Assembly: GCA_900175165.2 (NCBI GenBank) | Contig: FWWN02000211.1 | Coordinates: 22,876-86,875, forward strand | Reading direction: 5' to 3' | DNA: 64,000 nt | DNA from: Rhizomucor pusillus | Taxonomy: Eukaryota; Mucoromycota; Mucoromycetes; Mucorales; Lichtheimiaceae | Shown here: piece by piece, positions 60,501 to 64,000 of the stretch | Position numbering within the stretch: position 1 is the stretch's first letter | How the letters are laid out: the number at the start of each line of letters is the position of its first letter | Notes under the pieces: model-generated | Databases searched by the model: none | Told to the model about the DNA's origin: nothing | The model's input: only the letters and a program-made list of their open reading frames with translations | Translations under genes and position numbers: made by a program

Positions 60501-60604
60501 CAGATTAATATTTTGTTTAATCTCCATGAACCATTGTGTCAAAGACTCTCAAAGTGAATGGTTTACGATGTATACTTTTTAAACGTTTCTAATATCGAGG
60601 TGGA
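57555..60604. other. Gene-poor region of about 3 kb, nothing recognised
   Basis: This is the longest gene-free stretch in the window. Open frames on both strands are short; the longest have no domain that I recognise and are not joined by plausible introns. The 57.55-58.0 kb end should hold the permease promoter. A loose cluster of open frames at 59.5-60.3 kb could be a decayed element, but I cannot show it. No tRNA or rRNA was seen. Confidence 0.4.
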
Positions 60605-60706
60605 ATGAGCATGGTGGCGAGTAACAAAAGGTTCCGCCGTTGGCTGGTTCCTGCGGAGCCCGTTTGTTTCATTACACCCCAACCCGGAATCCCTGTTCCT
60701 AGAATA

Positions 60707-61568
60707 ATGGCAGAAATCAAAATTGAGTCAAGGGAACCGTCCCTGCCACCGATCGTCAGCAAAGAAACTTTGGAAAGCATACATGGATCAGAGAGCAAGG
60801 ACGATGAGATCGAGTGGGATGCAAGCATGGAATTAGCGTTACTGAGTGCAGTTGCGCGCTGCAAACCAGTTGGTACGATAAGTCAAGGCATTTTATTCTT
60901 GTTTGTGTCTGAAGGGAGAAATGAGACTTAGAGATATATTGTATATGATAGGAATGCATAAGCATTTCCGCATAGTCAGTATCCAACATCAATTCAAACA
61001 AAGGACCGGCAAGTCGCTATCGTTGAAAGAAATTTGGGAACGCTTAAGTGCCTATTATGGATTGGAAGCGCTAGAAGAGCTGGTAATACAAGCAATGGAA
61101 ACTAATGCTGCTCGAGTCTGGTTATTAATTTTAAATATCTTCTAGGAAGCGGAAGATGAAGAGGAGGCAGCAGAGGAAGGGGATGCAAACCGGTCGACAC
61201 ATGAATTCAGCTTACCGCTAGACGAATATGAGCATATCATATCAGAGCATCGACAAGATGGCACAGCAGAAGCAACTTCACCGTCACCTCCTCCCGCCAA
61301 ACGATCCCGTACCGTTAAGCGAGAAACTTCGCCAACCTCCTCCAGTGCAACGCCGACGCCGGAACCGGAAGAAGGTAAAGGCAGAAAATACGCAGGATAC
61401 AAATTTAAACTAAGATAAGATTGTGGAGCAGGTAAACCTACGACACGGCGTTCTGCCAGAAGCAATACAAAGAAAACAGAGACACGGAAATCGGGACGGA
61501 CTTCTGCATCGACTAGTAGCAGCAAAGGTGGCAGCAGTGGTACGACAAGCCGGAGGAAACGACGGTGA
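60707..61568 (+). CDS. EAF7: NuA4 histone acetyltransferase subunit Eaf7 (MRGBP-like)
   Basis: Four exons (the first 60707-60872). The protein begins MAEIKIESREPSLPPIVS. It then has IEWDASMELALLSAVARCKP, VGMHKHFRIVSIQHQFKQRT and KEIWERLSAYYGLEALEELE, the CT20/MRGBP domain of Eaf7. The N-terminal WDxxxELALxxAxxxxxPVGxxKHF pattern is diagnostic. A glutamate run is followed by a tail with KRSRTVKRE and basic, serine-rich sequence ending TSRRKRR, likely nuclear localisation. Eaf7 works in the NuA4 complex, which acetylates H4/H2A, with Eaf3. An in-frame ATG at 60605 would add 34 residues without similarity. The delta-12 desaturase starts about 200 bp downstream. Confidence 0.87.
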
Positions 61569-61764
61569 AACATGTGAAGTAGGATGGTGGTCAACAATTG
61601 GGGACCGAACCTGGGTCGGGCAAATCCTTCGCATCTGGCTTTTTAAGCTTGTCGAATCACATTGTTGGAAAATAAAAAAAAAATAACACATTTGAACGAT
61701 CTTTCTATCCTCCTGTACCTTTTCTTCTTCCTCTCTTTTCCTCACTCCCTTTGCATTCTTCTCC

Positions 61765-63030
61765 ATGGCGGTCGAAAAGCAGCCTAACATTGACGAGGCC
61801 GTTCAGCGAGGCTGGGAAATACCTGACTTTACCATCAAGGAGATCCGGGATGCTATACCCGCACACTGTTTCCGTCGTGACACGTTCCGTTCCTTTACAT
61901 ACGTCTTCCACGATGTCGCCATCATAGCCTTACTTGCCTATCTCGCTTCCTGGATCGATCACATCCCATCTTCCACTGCTCGTGTGCTTTTATGGCCGGT
62001 TTACTGGATCGCTCAGGGTGTCGTTGGTACTGGTGTTTGGGTAATTGGCCACGAATGCGGTCATCAAGCTTTTAGCCCCTCCAAGGTACTGCATACATCC
62101 AGACGACACGACAATATAGAATCTCTTACTAACCTGAGCTGTAGACTATCAACAACAGCGTCGGCATGGTGCTTCACTCCGCATTGTTGGTACCGTACCA
62201 CTCCTGGAGAATTTCTCACTCTCGTCACCACAAGTCTACTGGACACATGTCAAAGGATCAGGTAAGGAGATAAAGTAAACAAAGTAATCAGGGCGCATCC
62301 CAGGGGCTGATCCGCTCCTACAATTTAGGTATTTTTGCCGGCCACCAGAAGCTCCCTCGGTTTGCCGCCACGAGACAAGGACCCGGAAGGCGATGGTCCT
62401 CACCATGTCTTTGAAGAGACTCCATTAGTCATGCTCTGGAATATGTTCGTGATGTTCGTTTTCGGCTGGCCCCTGTACCTCTTAGTCAATGTATCCGGTC
62501 AACCGTACCCTGGTTGGGCCTCGCATTTCAACCCTAACTGCGCTATCTTTGACAAGACCCAGTACTGGGATGTGATGCAGTCTACTGCCGGTGTCGCCAC
62601 AATGATCAGCATTCTCGTGTACGCCGGTCAGGTCTTTGGCACCGTCGCCGTTATCAAGTTCTACTTGATCCCCTATCTGTTTGTCAACTTCTGGTTGGTC
62701 CTCATCACCTATCTCCAACACACCGATCCTGCTCTTCCCCACTACCGCGAGGGAGTCTGGAACTTCCAGCGCGGCGCTGCTTTGACTGTAGACCGCTCTT
62801 TTGGCATTCTTGACTATTTCCATCATCACATCGCCGACACGCACGTTGCCCATCACTTCTTCTCAACCATGCCACACTATCACGCTCAGGAAGCTACTCA
62901 ACATATCAAGAAGGTCTTGGGCAAGCACTATCATTCCGACAACACCCCGATCGGCCTTGCCCTTTGGAGAGTCTGGCGCGAGTGCCGTTTCGTTGAGGAT
63001 GACGGCGATGTCGTCTTTTACAAACATTAG
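61765..63030 (+). CDS. Delta-12 fatty-acid desaturase (FAD2 type)
   Basis: Three exons (61765-62085, 62145-62261, 62329-63030) give 379 residues. Histidine boxes are HECGHQ, HSRHH and HVAHH, the di-iron ligands of membrane desaturases. Hydrophobic helices surround them ([52 protein letters not shown]). [20 protein letters not shown] and [20 protein letters not shown] are typical of delta-12 enzymes, which make linoleate from oleate in the endoplasmic reticulum. The omega-3 (delta-15) relatives are close, so delta-12 is a best call. The C-terminus has no dilysine ER signal. Intron phases agree and all are GT-AG. Confidence 0.92.
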
Positions 63031-63321
63031 AAAACTGCATTTTTTGATTTCTTTTTGTTTTTCCCTTTCTTTCTATTCCTTTGCATTTTATCAGGATTAT
63101 TGTACTGTCCCTATTGAATCTTCACATTTGTGAGAGTAAACAGATATCTAGTTCCCACTACGGGTCCTCCAAATCGAAAAGCATCGATTAGAATACTTGC
63201 AATGACTGTTTGATAGTATGCCAGCAGGTGGTCATCCTATTTAAAGATTTAAAGCTAATGTCTTGCTTACTCTACGTTCCTGCATTCTGTTCTGGCTCTT
63301 TCCGACAAGCGTACAAAAGCT

Positions 63322-64000
63322 ATGGGGGATCATGGCCTTACCGTCAACGATCGCGTGCAAGTGATCGATGATTGTGCCACGATACGCTTTATTGGACAAG
63401 TAGCGGGCACAAAGGGAGAATGGCTCGGTATAGAATGGGATGACCCTACTCGCGGTAAACATGACGGAACTCATCAAGGTGTCAGATACTTTGAATCGCA
63501 CGGGTAAGTCGTTGACTTGAGCTGTCCGATGTATGCGATCGAGCCTCAACCTGCAAATGTTCTTGTTGAAAGCGGCCCAACGTGCAGCTCATTTATCAGA
63601 TATCAATCCAACAAGGTACTCAGGGGTCGTCCGTTCCTGGATGCATTGAAAGACAAATACCTCGAGGACGATGGCATCTCTACGGAGACAGAATACGACG
63701 CCAAGAAAGACGTTGGACGCGTCACTTTTGGAGGCAACAGGAACATTGAAGTTGAAACAGTTGGTTTTGAGAAGATCCAGAGAATTCAAAGGTAACCGTA
63801 GACAAAAAACGGGGTAGCTATTGCAGTGCAGGCTCGTAACATTCATGTGCGGTCGCACAGACATCTGAATAAACTTCAAGTTGTCGGTTTGGCAAAAATG
63901 CAAATCGCGTCTGCAGGACCGGATGGTGCCATCACCGAACAAGGATTGAGCAAGTATCAGGTATACGGATTATCCTATACTTTGCAACTAACATGCTTTG
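63322..64000 (+). CDS. TBCE: Tubulin-specific chaperone E (TBCE), 5' part
   Basis: Exons 63322-63503, 63573-63791 and at least one more running off the window. The protein begins MGDHGLTVNDRVQVIDDCAT and then has a CAP-Gly domain, GQVAGTKGEWLGIEWDDPTR with GKHDGTHQGVRYFESHG. This is followed by SSFIRYQSNKVLRGRPFLDA and the next block LQVVGLAKMQIASAGPDGAI, which should lead into the LRR domain of TBCE. TBCE works with cofactors C and D in folding alpha-tubulin and in making alpha/beta heterodimers. The sequence is cut by the window edge, so LRR and ubiquitin-like domains are not seen. Confidence 0.88.

Noticed and set aside
61580..61660. GC-rich segment after EAF7 vaguely like a tRNA
   Set aside because: It lacks a B box GGTTCGANTCC and cannot be folded into a cloverleaf by eye.

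Overview
This window comes from a fungal nuclear genome. It is gene-dense, and nearly every gene is broken by short introns of about 45-75 nt. The products are fungal: Cyr1-type adenylate cyclase, MED7, Eaf7, Num1/Mcp5-like cortical anchor, Iml2-like protein and a Swiss-Army-Knife HAD protein. A Kv-type potassium channel, an AFG2B-type AAA ATPase, a Fanzor-like relic and the form of the delta-12 desaturase suggest an early-diverging lineage, most likely Mucoromycota. That placement is inference from gene content; no rRNA or mitochondrial marker is present.

Layout. 0.9-3.5 kb (+): fused biotin enzyme (dethiobiotin synthase plus DAPA aminotransferase). 3.6-4.5 kb (-): small membrane protein. 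5.2-6.5 kb (+): C2H2 zinc-finger factor, tail-to-tail with a SUR7/PalI-like membrane protein (-). 7.7-9.3 kb (+): NPRL3, tail-to-tail with a large Num1/Mcp5-like protein (9.4-13.7 kb, -). 14.7-15.2 kb (-): decayed Fanzor-like element. 15.6-20.5 kb (+): Cactin and UV-damage endonuclease. 20.7-25.9 kb (-): AFG2B, MED7 and U2AF35. 26.0-31.3 kb (+): RS-extended Hub1, IFRD-like protein and Clf1. 31.5-35.3 kb (-): secreted alpha-amylase and CAP/PRY protein. 36.5-38.4 kb (+): Kv channel, convergent with an Iml2/TTC39-like gene (38.6-41.5 kb, -). 42.1-48.3 kb (+): adenylate cyclase. 48.6-49.0 kb (+): transposase relic. 49.2-51.6 kb (+): Ste20-family kinase. 51.6-53.9 kb (-): HAD-SAK protein and an unrecognised gene. 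55.0 kb (+): COX17. 55.5-57.6 kb (-): cationic amino-acid permease. 57.6-60.6 kb: gene-poor. 60.7-64.0 kb (+): EAF7, delta-12 desaturase and a partial tubulin cofactor E.

Themes. Four spliceosome-linked genes lie within about 16 kb (Cactin, U2AF35, Hub1, Clf1). Nutrient and cAMP signalling are represented by NPRL3 and adenylate cyclase. The most unusual signal is splicing itself. At nine introns the only join that restores a conserved protein uses a GC rather than GT 5' splice site, usually GCAAGT. That is far above the roughly 1% normally expected. The window also encodes a Hub1 with an added arginine/serine-rich N-terminus, head-to-head with U2AF35. Gene models are manual joins from phase and family conservation. 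No transcript data were available, so exon borders are predictions.
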